Below are positions 1 to 5,160 of a DNA stretch of 5,160 nucleotides, piece after piece. The stretch is from positions 1 to 5,160 of the forward strand of contig DEPR01000019.1 of the NCBI GenBank assembly GCA_002358895.1, read 5' to 3'. The stretch is from Ruminococcus sp. UBA3387 (GTDB taxonomy: Bacteria; Bacillota; Clostridia; Oscillospirales; Ruminococcaceae). The notes beneath the pieces are model-generated. The model was not told the DNA's origin, did not search any database, and worked only from the letters and a program-made list of their open reading frames with translations. Both the position numbers and the translations under genes were made by a program. Each line of letters starts with the position of its first letter. Position 1 is the first letter of the stretch.

Positions 1-2
1 TC

Positions 3-8
3 GAGGTG
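3..8 (+). promoter_or_regulatory. Ribosome binding site of polA
   Basis: GAGGTG, five bases before the ATG at 14, is a good Shine-Dalgarno match and supports that start. No promoter can be judged because the window begins here. Confidence 0.8.
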
Positions 9-13
9 CCAAT

Positions 14-2560
14 ATGAAATTATTATGCATAGACGGAAACAGTATAATGAACCGTGCCTTTTACGGAATAAGAGTGCTGTCCTCATCAAAAGGTGAGTAT
101 ACAAATGCCATTACAGGCTTTATGAATATATATCTCAAGGAAATTGAGGCTGTGAAGCCGGATTGTGTAGCAGTAGCGTTTGACCTTAAAGCACCAACAT
201 TCCGTCATAAGGCTAATGCTACCTATAAAGCAAACCGAAAGGGTATGCCTGAGGAGCTGGCTCAGCAGATGCCTTTGATAAAGGAGCTTTTGACCGACCT
301 GGGCATTAAAATAATCGAATGTGAGGGCTATGAGGCTGACGATATATTGGGTACTCTTTCAAGAATTTTTGCCGATTCGGGGAATGAGTGCTTTATCCTG
401 ACAGGGGACAGGGACAGCTTCCAGCTGGTGGACGAAAAGGTTACTGTGCGTCTTGCAGGCACAAAGGAAACAAAGGTATATACGCCCGACCGAATTATGG
501 AGGAATATGGAGTCTCACCTCGTCAGATGATTGACGTAAAAGCCCTTATGGGTGATAGCTCGGATAATATTTCAGGCGTTAAGGGAATAGGTGAAAAAAC
601 GGCACTGAGCCTTATTCAGGAGCAGGGAAGTGTTGAGGAGCTTTATAAGAATCTTGAGGATATGACCCTTACCAAGAGTGTCCGTGCTAAGCTTGAAACA
701 GGCTATCAGGATGCCCTGGACAGCCGTTTTCTTGCTGAAATCTGCCTTGAAGTTCCGATTGAAAAAAGCCCTGAAAGCTACCTGTTGGGAGAAATGGATA
801 AAGAAAAATCAAGTCAGCTTCTTGCAAGACTTGAGATGAATAAGCTTATGGACAGGCTTGGACTTACTGGGGTAAAAGCTACCGAAGGCGATATAACCGA
901 GGAGAAAACAAAGCTTTCCGACCTGCCAAAACCTGAGGTGAAAGAGCTTTCTGCCGATGATGTTGAGCGGATTACCAATAAGCCAAGCTGTTTTGTCTTT
1001 TCGGACGGTAAGCTGAAAATTTGTTGTGATAATACGATTTATATAACTGAAAATGAAAGCCTTATGCTTGACTATTTCATTAGCGAGGGCGAAAAGCAGT
1101 GCTTTGAGGGTAAATCTGCACATAAGTTCGCCTTTTCAAAGAGCAAAGAGCTGAAAAATCTACGTTTTGCCTGTGATCTGGCTGGCTATCTGCTTAACTC
1201 CCAGGCAAGTGAATATACAGTTGAAAACCTCTGCCTTGCCTATCACGTTGCATATCGTAGCGATATGGGCGATAATGCCGATGTTGCAAGCCTTGAGGCA
1301 CTGTGCGACTGCCTGAAAAGACAGCTTGAACAGACTCAGATGGATAAGCTGTATTATGACGTGGAACTGCCTTTGTGTGAGGTGCTTGCGTCAATGGAAA
1401 TCTGGGGCGTAAGAGCAGATGCCGAGGGCATTAAAGACTTCGGCGTGAAGCTGACAGCAGAAATCGAAGAAATTACCGAGCAGATTTATACCTATGCAGG
1501 CAAGGAGTTTAATATTTCTTCGCCAAAACAACTGGGACAGGTGCTTTTTGAGGACCTGAAACTTCCTGTGAAAAAGAAGACAAAGAGTGGCTATTCAACT
1601 AATGCAGAAGTGCTGGAGGCACTTGCAGATAAGCACCCGATTATACCACTTATTATCGAGTATCGCACCCTTACAAAGCTGAATTCAACTTATGTTGAGG
1701 GACTGCTGAAAGAGATTGAAGCCGACGGACGTGTCCACTCGGTTTTCAAGCAGACCGAAACAAGAACAGGAAGAATTTCATCTACCGAGCCTAATATGCA
1801 GAACATTCCTGTAAGAAAAGAAATCGGCAGAAATATGAGAAAATTCTTTGTCGCAGAAGACGGATATGAGCTTCTGGACGCCGACTATAGCCAGATTGAG
1901 CTGAGAGTTCTTGCTGCTGTCTGTGGTGATGAGAATATGCAGGAGTCCTTCAAAGAGGGTAGGGATATTCACCGTAGCACAGCTGCACAGGTTTTTGACC
2001 TGCCTGAAGATTTTGTAACACCTGAAATGCGTTCAGCCGCAAAGGCTGTAAACTTCGGTATTATCTATGGCATCGGTGCCTTTTCACTTTCAAAGGATAT
2101 CGGCGTTTCGGTTGCTGAAGCCAAGCGATATATCCAGAATTACCTTGACAATTTCCCGAAAGTATCAGAATTTATGGACAGGACTGTTGAACAGGGTAAA
2201 AAGGACGGCTATGTTACAACTCTGTTCGGCAGAAGAAGATATATTCCTGAATTGACAGCAAGTAATAAGATGATACAGGCATTTGGAAAGCGTGCGGCGA
2301 TGAATGCACCTATTCAGGGTGCAGCTGCAGATATTATTAAGATTGCTATGGTTAAGGTCTATAACAGGTTGAAAGCCGAGGGGCTTGATGCACGACTGAT
2401 TTTGCAGGTTCACGACGAACTGATTATTGAGGCAAACGAAGCTGACGCACAAAAGGCATCGGCTATTCTGAAAGAGGAAATGGAAAAGGCAGTAGACCTT
2501 GCCGTGCCTATGTCTGTTGACGTAAATATGGGTAAGAGCTGGTTTGAAGCAAAGAAATAA
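14..2560 (+). CDS. polA: DNA polymerase I (family A), proofreading-deficient type
   Basis: DNA polymerase I fills gaps during repair and removes RNA primers from Okazaki fragments in the cytoplasm. The 848-residue protein is full length for the family. Residues 1-290 are the 5'-3' (flap) nuclease with its acidic metal ligands in place: D7, D56, E107/D109/D110, D132/D134 and D181/D184, followed by a helix-hairpin-helix at about 187-200. Residues 315-460 occupy the place of the 3'-5' exonuclease, but the DxE metal motif is absent near 326-334, so proofreading is probably lost, as known for Bacillus and Thermus enzymes. The polymerase domain (about 470-848) has TGR with R587, motif A DADYSQIELR with catalytic D624, motif B with R673, K677, F681 and Y685, and motif C HDE at 800-802. 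F681 matches E. coli F762, linked to ddNTP discrimination. The ATG at 14 has GAGGTG at 3-8, five bases upstream. Its stop lies 13 bases before the aroE-like start, suggesting one operon. Identification is secure. Confidence 0.98.
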   Translation: MKLLCIDGNSIMNRAFYGIRVLSSSKGEYTNAITGFMNIYLKEIEAVKPDCVAVAFDLKAPTFRHKANATYKANRKGMPEELAQQMPLIKELLTDLGIKIIECEGYEADDILGTLSRIFADSGNECFILTGDRDSFQLVDEKVTVRLAGTKETKVYTPDRIMEEYGVSPRQMIDVKALMGDSSDNISGVKGIGEKTALSLIQEQGSVEELYKNLEDMTLTKSVRAKLETGYQDALDSRFLAEICLEVPIEKSPESYLLGEMDKEKSSQLLARLEMNKLMDRLGLTGVKATEGDITEEKTKLSDLPKPEVKELSADDVERITNKPSCFVFSDGKLKICCDNTIYITENESLMLDYFISEGEKQCFEGKSAHKFAFSKSKELKNLRFACDLAGYLLNSQASEYTVENLCLAYHVAYRSDMGDNADVASLEALCDCLKRQLEQTQMDKLYYDVELPLCEVLASMEIWGVRADAEGIKDFGVKLTAEIEEITEQIYTYAGKEFNISSPKQLGQVLFEDLKLPVKKKTKSGYSTNAEVLEALADKHPIIPLIIEYRTLTKLNSTYVEGLLKEIEADGRVHSVFKQTETRTGRISSTEPNMQNIPVRKEIGRNMRKFFVAEDGYELLDADYSQIELRVLAAVCGDENMQESFKEGRDIHRSTAAQVFDLPEDFVTPEMRSAAKAVNFGIIYGIGAFSLSKDIGVSVAEAKRYIQNYLDNFPKVSEFMDRTVEQGKKDGYVTTLFGRRRYIPELTASNKMIQAFGKRAAMNAPIQGAAADIIKIAMVKVYNRLKAEGLDARLILQVHDELIIEANEADAQKASAILKEEMEKAVDLAVPMSVDVNMGKSWFEAKK

Positions 2561-2565
2561 AGGAG
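2561..2565 (+). promoter_or_regulatory. Ribosome binding site deciding the aroE-like start
   Basis: AGGAG directly follows the polA stop codon. It lies eight bases before the ATG at 2574 but only two before the ATG at 2568, and it lies inside the extended frame that opens with TTG at 2544. Spacing therefore favours 2574 as the start. Confidence 0.75.
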
Positions 2566-2573
2566 CAATGAAA

Positions 2574-3422
2574 ATGGCAAGAAAATATGCACTTTTAGGA
2601 GAAACTCTGAAGCATACAATGTCCCCACCTATTCATTCACGTCTGTTTGAGATGAAAGGCAGGGAGTTTGAATATGAGCTTGTTGAGGTAAGCCCTGAAC
2701 AGCTTAAAGATAAAGCAGAGTATCTTAACTCACTTAATGGGTATAATATAACTATTCCACATAAAATCGACATAATTGACTATGCGGATAAGCTTGATAA
2801 TTCTGCAAAGCAATATAATTCCGTGAACTGTATTGACAATAAGAACGGCGTCCATACAGGGTATAACACCGACTGCGACGGCTTTTTGCAGACTATTCGT
2901 GCAATGAATGTGGATTTTGGCGGAAAGGTATTGCTTATCGGCTGTGGTGGAGTAGGCAGAATGATGGCTATTGAGGCTGCACTTGCAGGTGCAGAGCTGT
3001 ATATCGCCGTGCTTGCAAGCGATATGCCACTTGCAGAGCAGGTGAAAAAGGAAATTGCAGAGATGAAGCCCGATGCAAAGGTGAATATCCTGCTTAACAC
3101 AGAGATTGATACGGGGATTAAGTATAGTCTGCTTATGAATGCCTGTCCTGTGGGAATGTATCCGAAGGTTGATGCCTGCCCTGTAAGCGATGAGGTTATT
3201 TCAGCAAGTGAGGCTGTATTTGACGTAATTTATAATCCTCGTGAAACACAGCTTATGAAAAAAGCGAAAGCTATGGGCAAAAAAGCCGTTGGTGGTATGG
3301 CAATGCTTGTGTGGCAGGCAGTTTCTGCTCACAAAATCTGGGACGGAGATACATACACTGACGAGGAAGTCCAGAGCATAATTGACGAAATGGAAATGCG
3401 TGTTGAAAAAGACTTCGGTTAA
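2574..3422 (+). CDS. aroE: Shikimate dehydrogenase-like protein (AroE family)
   Basis: AroE reduces 3-dehydroshikimate to shikimate in chorismate and aromatic amino-acid biosynthesis in the cytoplasm. The 282-residue protein has the usual family length. The N-terminal substrate domain shows HTMSPPIH at 14-21, where family members normally have HSxSP, so one shikimate-contacting Ser is Thr15 while Ser17 is kept. NITIPHK at 58-64 supplies catalytic Lys64, and the GYNTDCDGF stretch at 96-104 supplies catalytic Asp100. The nucleotide-binding Rossmann loop is GCGGVGR (123-129). The following strand reads IAVLASD (144-150) where NADP-specific AroE has an NRT-type motif. The C-terminal part has NACPVGMYP (189-197), FDVIYNP (216-222) and GGMAMLVWQA (240-249) with the conserved Gln248. 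The start at 2574 is chosen over 2568 and TTG 2544 by ribosome-site spacing. It sits 13 bases after polA and is probably co-transcribed. Family membership is secure; cofactor preference, and whether it prefers quinate or a related polyol, is open. Confidence 0.9.
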   Translation: MARKYALLGETLKHTMSPPIHSRLFEMKGREFEYELVEVSPEQLKDKAEYLNSLNGYNITIPHKIDIIDYADKLDNSAKQYNSVNCIDNKNGVHTGYNTDCDGFLQTIRAMNVDFGGKVLLIGCGGVGRMMAIEAALAGAELYIAVLASDMPLAEQVKKEIAEMKPDAKVNILLNTEIDTGIKYSLLMNACPVGMYPKVDACPVSDEVISASEAVFDVIYNPRETQLMKKAKAMGKKAVGGMAMLVWQAVSAHKIWDGDTYTDEEVQSIIDEMEMRVEKDFG

Positions 3423-3430
3423 AATTATAT

Positions 3431-3470
3431 GTGCAACAGAGCAGTAGATACTGCTTTGTTGCTGTTGCAC
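3431..3470. repeat. Compound inverted repeat downstream of the aroE-like gene
   Basis: Nine bases GTGCAACAG (3431-3439) pair with CTGTTGCAC (3462-3470). Inside, AGCAGTA (3440-3446) pairs with TACTGCT (3449-3455) around a two-base loop, leaving a six-base TTGTTG bulge on the 3' side. The helix starts eight bases after the stop codon. It is not followed by a T run on the + strand (AGTAAAAAGG follows), so it is not a typical intrinsic terminator. It may still end or protect the polA-aroE transcript; that role is inferred from position only. Confidence 0.7.
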
Positions 3471-3549
3471 AGTAAAAAGGGGCTTGTTTTGAGTTTGTTT
3501 GTCAAAATACACAAAGTTAAAAAGCTGTCAAAAAAAGTGTAAAAAAGGG

Positions 3550-3578
3550 TTGACAAATAAAAATTGTTAGTGTATAAT
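3550..3578 (+). promoter_or_regulatory. Consensus sigma-A promoter of the tRNA unit
   Basis: A -35 box TTGACA (3550-3555) and a -10 box TATAAT (3573-3578) are both perfect and separated by exactly 17 bp. Transcription should start near 3584-3585, leaving a leader of about 35 bases before tRNA-Met that would be removed by processing. Promoters this strong are expected for stable RNA genes. The upstream flank is A-rich (3521-3547), which could act as an UP-like element. Confidence 0.92.
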
Positions 3579-3619
3579 AATTAAGTCGCTGAACAGAGAT
3601 GAACAGTGTCCCCGATTAT

Positions 3620-3696
3620 GGCGATATAGCTCAGTTGGCTAGAGCACTTGGTTCATACCCAGGGTGTCACTGGTTCAAATCCAGTTATCGCTACCA
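3620..3696 (+). tRNA. tRNA-Met (anticodon CAT, elongator)
   Basis: A full cloverleaf can be drawn. The acceptor GGCGATA (3620-3626) pairs with TATCGCT (3686-3692) with one G-T pair at the end. The D stem is GCTC/GAGC, and the anticodon stem CTTGG/CCAGG encloses the loop TTCATAC with CAT at 3654-3656. The variable loop has five bases and the T loop is TTCAAAT. Discriminator A and an encoded CCA (3694-3696) close it. The three G-C anticodon-stem pairs and the 1-72 mismatch of initiator tRNA are absent. Resemblance to the Bacillus elongator Met tRNA in the acceptor start and anticodon loop favours Met over a lysidine-modified tRNA-Ile2, which also carries CAT. Confidence 0.93.
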
Positions 3697-3701
3697 TATA
3701 T

Positions 3702-3776
3702 GGCCCGTTGGTCAAGCGGTTAAGACACCGCCCTTTCACGGCGGAATCATGGGTTCGATTCCCGTACGGGTCACCA
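3702..3776 (+). tRNA. tRNA-Glu (anticodon TTC)
   Basis: The acceptor GGCCCGT (3702-3708) pairs with ACGGGTC (3766-3772) with one G-T pair. The D stem is GTC/GAC. The anticodon stem CCGCC/GGCGG holds the loop CTTTCAC with TTC at 3735-3737. The variable loop is AATC, the T loop TTCGATT, and CCA is encoded at 3774-3776. It lies five bases after tRNA-Met, in the same transcript, and reads like Bacillus-type tRNA-Glu. Confidence 0.97.
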
Positions 3777-3809
3777 AAAACCACGAACGATTTAAGTTCG
3801 TGGTTTTTT
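3777..3809 (+). terminator. Intrinsic terminator of the tRNA unit
   Basis: CCACGAAC (3781-3788) pairs with GTTCGTGG (3796-3803) around a seven-base loop. The stem extends by A-T pairs from the preceding A run, and six T residues follow (3804-3809). It begins immediately after the CCA end of tRNA-Glu. The A run on the 5' side would give a T tail on the other strand too, so it could work in both directions. Confidence 0.93.
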
Positions 3810-3838
3810 ATGTTCAGGTTATACTTACGGTACTAGTA

Positions 3839-3867
3839 TTGCAATTTATAAAATTTTATGCTATCAT
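3839..3867 (+). promoter_or_regulatory. Probable promoter of the GH26 gene (extended -10)
   Basis: TTGCAA (3839-3844) and TATCAT (3862-3867) are 17 bp apart, matching consensus at four and five of six positions. TGC at 3859-3861 supplies a TGn extended -10. Transcription would start near 3874, giving a leader of about 30 bases. The spacer contains the 12-base palindrome ATAAAATTTTAT (3848-3859). The preceding terminator makes an independent promoter necessary here. Confidence 0.68.
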
Positions 3868-3891
3868 AAATCCAGTAAAAGATATATAAGT

Positions 3892-3897
3892 GAGGTG
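3892..3897 (+). promoter_or_regulatory. Ribosome binding site deciding the GH26 start
   Basis: GAGGTG lies six bases before GTG 3904. The alternative GTG at 3895 is part of this site itself, so it is very unlikely to be the start. Confidence 0.8.
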
Positions 3898-3903
3898 TAT
3901 TTT

Positions 3904-4872
3904 GTGAGCGATAAGATTTTTATTCCACGAAATAAAAACGCACAGGACTGCGTTAAGAATGTAATGAAATATCTGTCGGATATTACTTATGAAAAAATCA
4001 TCACAGGTCAGCATACCCAGACTATGGCTCAGGAGGAACTGCACCATATCGAAAAAATCACAGGAAAACAGCCTGCGTTGCTGGGCTTTGAACTGCTTTC
4101 CTATTCACCTAATATAAATTATGCCGATACCGATGATGAGTGTATGACAGAGGTTGTGGAGAATTACGGTACACTTAAAAGAGCCTGGGAATGGGCTGAG
4201 CAAAAAGGTCTTATAACCTTTACCTGGCATTGGTTTTCACCATTGGGTGGCCGTTCAAAAGCCTTTTTTACCGAGAATACCGACTTTGATGCAACTAAAG
4301 CTGTAATTGACGGTACGCCTGAAAATATAGCACTTATTGCTGATATGGACGTTATGGCAGGGCTTCTCCGTCCCTTCTGCGATAAACAAATTCCGATTTT
4401 GTGGCGACCATTCCACGAGGGGGACGGTGGCTGGTTCTGGTGGGGTGCAAAGGGAGCAGATACAGTAAAAAAACTCTGGAGAATAATGTATGACCGATAC
4501 ACAAATGTCCATAAGCTTAATAACCTTATCTGGGTGTGGAATTCTCCTGTTCCCGAGTGTTATCCGGGCGATGATGTGGTGGATATTATCTCAAGGGATA
4601 TGTATCCTCCTGCCCACGAGCATACAAGTAGGGGCGATGCCTACTATGACCTTATGAAAATTACCGATGAGCCGAAAATCGCACTTATCGGCGAAACGGG
4701 TATTCTGCCGTCTGCAAAGGCAGTAATAGATGAGAAAATAGGTTGGGCAAGCTTTATGACCTGGTCCCACGGCTTTTGTATCGGTGAGGAATTCAATACA
4801 TATGAAGTGCTGAGGGAGATGTACAACAGCCCTTATGCCGTAACAAAAGATACACTGCCTGTTTTATATTGA
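3904..4872 (+). CDS. Glycoside hydrolase family 26 protein (beta-mannanase/mannosidase type), cytoplasmic
   Basis: GH26 enzymes are retaining clan GH-A (beta/alpha)8-barrel hydrolases, mostly acting on beta-1,4-mannans. This 322-residue protein is a single catalytic domain with no carbohydrate-binding or dockerin module. Recognisable blocks are GQHTQ (35-39) near the first strand, FTWHWFSPLGG (106-116), LWRPFHEGDGGWFWWG (166-181) with the probable acid/base Glu172, LIWVWNSP (208-215), DIISRDMYP (227-235), and IALIGETG (259-266) with the probable nucleophile Glu264. The tail, NSPYAVTKDTLP (about 305-316), is typical of a complete domain. The N-terminus is polar, without signal peptide or membrane segment, so the enzyme probably acts on imported oligosaccharides; this is inference. 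The GTG start at 3904 is set by the GAGGTG site six bases upstream. The gene stands alone behind its own promoter, after the tRNA terminator and before a glycosidase remnant. Family assignment is firm; substrate (mannan, glucomannan, or the beta-1,3-xylan and mixed-linkage glucan known for some members) is not. Confidence 0.92.
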   Translation: MSDKIFIPRNKNAQDCVKNVMKYLSDITYEKIITGQHTQTMAQEELHHIEKITGKQPALLGFELLSYSPNINYADTDDECMTEVVENYGTLKRAWEWAEQKGLITFTWHWFSPLGGRSKAFFTENTDFDATKAVIDGTPENIALIADMDVMAGLLRPFCDKQIPILWRPFHEGDGGWFWWGAKGADTVKKLWRIMYDRYTNVHKLNNLIWVWNSPVPECYPGDDVVDIISRDMYPPAHEHTSRGDAYYDLMKITDEPKIALIGETGILPSAKAVIDEKIGWASFMTWSHGFCIGEEFNTYEVLREMYNSPYAVTKDTLPVLY

Positions 4873-5063
4873 TGTTTATATGTCAGTTGCCGGGGAGAAT
4901 AAAAAATACTATAAGCTTTACATAAAAAATGCCGAAAGGTGAAGTTTGTGTGTTTTAAAAGTATGGTATCTCAAGAAGTGCCTGGACTTATAAGGAAAAG
5001 GACTTTGGGCTGTCAGACAGCCGTATGGACGGCGTCCGTGATGAGCTTGTAAAATATCTTTAA
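4871..5063 (+). pseudogene. Remnant of a second glycosidase gene (GH5-like C-terminus)
   Basis: Two coding-like pieces lie in different frames. The first (4871-4942) gives 23 codons, including SVAGENKKYYKLYIKNAE, and ends at TGA. The second runs from 4962 to TAA at 5061-5063. It begins YGISRSAWTYKEKDFGLSD, preceded in the same frame by a stop at 4956-4958, and ends RDELVKYL. The W-x-YK-x-x-x-FGL-x-D pattern followed by a short helix is what I associate with the last strand and helix of GH5-type cellulase/mannanase barrels; this is recognition from memory, not alignment. There is no plausible start codon with ribosome site and the catalytic core is missing, so this should be a truncated, frameshifted relic. 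It directly follows GH26 with no terminator between, so it is probably still transcribed. The first piece may belong to the same gene or be chance. Confidence 0.5.
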
Positions 5064-5084
5064 CTAATATAAATAAACTGTAGG

Positions 5085-5104
5085 GGCTGATGTAAGCATC
5101 AGCC
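5085..5104. repeat. Short palindromic element
   Basis: GGCTGATG (5085-5092) pairs perfectly with CATCAGCC (5097-5104) around TAAG. The context is CTGTAGGGG on the left and TGTAAAATC on the right. With no T run after it, it is not a terminator on the + strand. The CTGTAGGGGC-stem form resembles small interspersed palindromes that I recall from Ruminococcaceae intergenic regions; that resemblance is from memory. Confidence 0.6.
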
Positions 5105-5128
5105 TGTAAAATCAGAACTATATAAATT

Positions 5129-5159
5129 AAAGCCGACCTTTTTCAGGTCGGCTTTGTTT
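5129..5159 (+). terminator. Intrinsic terminator closing the GH26 transcript
   Basis: AAAGCCGACC (5129-5138) pairs with GGTCGGCTTT (5146-5155), ten uninterrupted pairs around a seven-base loop TTTTTCA, followed by GTTT at the window edge. It is the first terminator-like structure after the GH26 gene on the + strand. The A-rich left flank means it may also serve a convergent gene beyond the window. Confidence 0.85.
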
Positions 5160-5160
5160 C

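Noticed and set aside
326..1400. polA middle domain as evidence of a damaged gene
   Set aside because: Loss of the exonuclease DxE residues is normal in Firmicute family A polymerases; the frame is intact and the nuclease and polymerase motifs are complete.
2544..2573. TTG 2544 or ATG 2568 as the aroE-like start
   Set aside because: TTG 2544 lies upstream of the AGGAG site and inside polA, and ATG 2568 is only two bases from AGGAG; ATG 2574 has proper spacing and begins where family similarity begins.
3201..3512. Minus-strand open frame of 103 codons overlapping the aroE-like gene end
   Set aside because: It is an antisense shadow of a well-supported gene, crosses the 3431-3470 hairpin, and its translation has no recognisable family pattern.
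3620..3696. tRNA-Ile2 (CAT read as lysidine-modified) or initiator tRNA
   Set aside because: The acceptor stem and loop context resemble elongator Met tRNA, and the initiator hallmarks (1-72 mismatch, three G-C anticodon-stem pairs) are missing.
3599..3889. Open frames of 96 and 62 codons on the + strand across the tRNA region
   Set aside because: They run through both tRNA genes and the terminator, have no ribosome site, and their sequence is explained entirely by the RNA genes.
4164..4512. Minus-strand open frames of 112 and 85 codons inside the GH26 gene
   Set aside because: Both are antisense to conserved GH26 motifs, including the acid/base block, and lack ribosome sites.
1..5160. CRISPR array, insertion sequence, riboswitch or toxin-antitoxin pair
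   Set aside because: No regularly spaced repeats, transposase motifs, terminal inverted repeats around a gene, riboswitch core, or small overlapping gene pair were seen on either strand.

Overview
The window looks like a chromosomal segment of a low-to-moderate GC Firmicute, most likely a gut or rumen Clostridia of the Ruminococcus/Oscillospiraceae type. The grounds are AGGAG/GAGGTG ribosome binding sites, a DNA polymerase I that lacks proofreading residues (as in Bacillus and clostridial enzymes), Bacillus-like tRNA-Met and tRNA-Glu with encoded CCA, strong -35/-10 promoters, and a plant-cell-wall glycosidase gene. The genus is an inference; no 16S or other strong marker is present. All genes lie on the + strand.

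Layout. Positions 14-2560 hold a complete polA. Thirteen bases later a shikimate dehydrogenase-like gene (2574-3422) begins, probably co-transcribed with polA. The gap 3423-3619 carries a large compound hairpin (3431-3470) and then a perfect-consensus promoter (TTGACA, 17 bp, TATAAT, 3550-3578) that drives a two-tRNA unit: tRNA-Met(CAT) at 3620-3696 and tRNA-Glu(TTC) at 3702-3776. A strong intrinsic terminator (3777-3809) closes this unit.

A second transcription unit follows. A TGn-extended -10 promoter (3839-3867) precedes a complete glycoside hydrolase family 26 gene (3904-4872), which encodes a predicted cytoplasmic, signal-peptide-free mannanase/mannosidase-type enzyme. After it comes a decayed stretch (4871-5063) whose last 34 codons read like the C-terminus of another glycosidase (GH5-like) but lack a start and an intact frame. 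Next is a short palindromic element (5085-5104), and the window ends in an intrinsic terminator (5129-5159).

The genes do not form one pathway. DNA repair/replication, aromatic amino-acid biosynthesis and tRNA supply are housekeeping functions; the GH26 gene and the glycosidase remnant are an accessory polysaccharide-use patch just downstream of the tRNA genes. I do not see a convincing new biological system. The points most worth a second look are the glycosidase remnant, the cytoplasmic GH26, the atypical cofactor region of the AroE-like protein, and the two unexplained palindromes.
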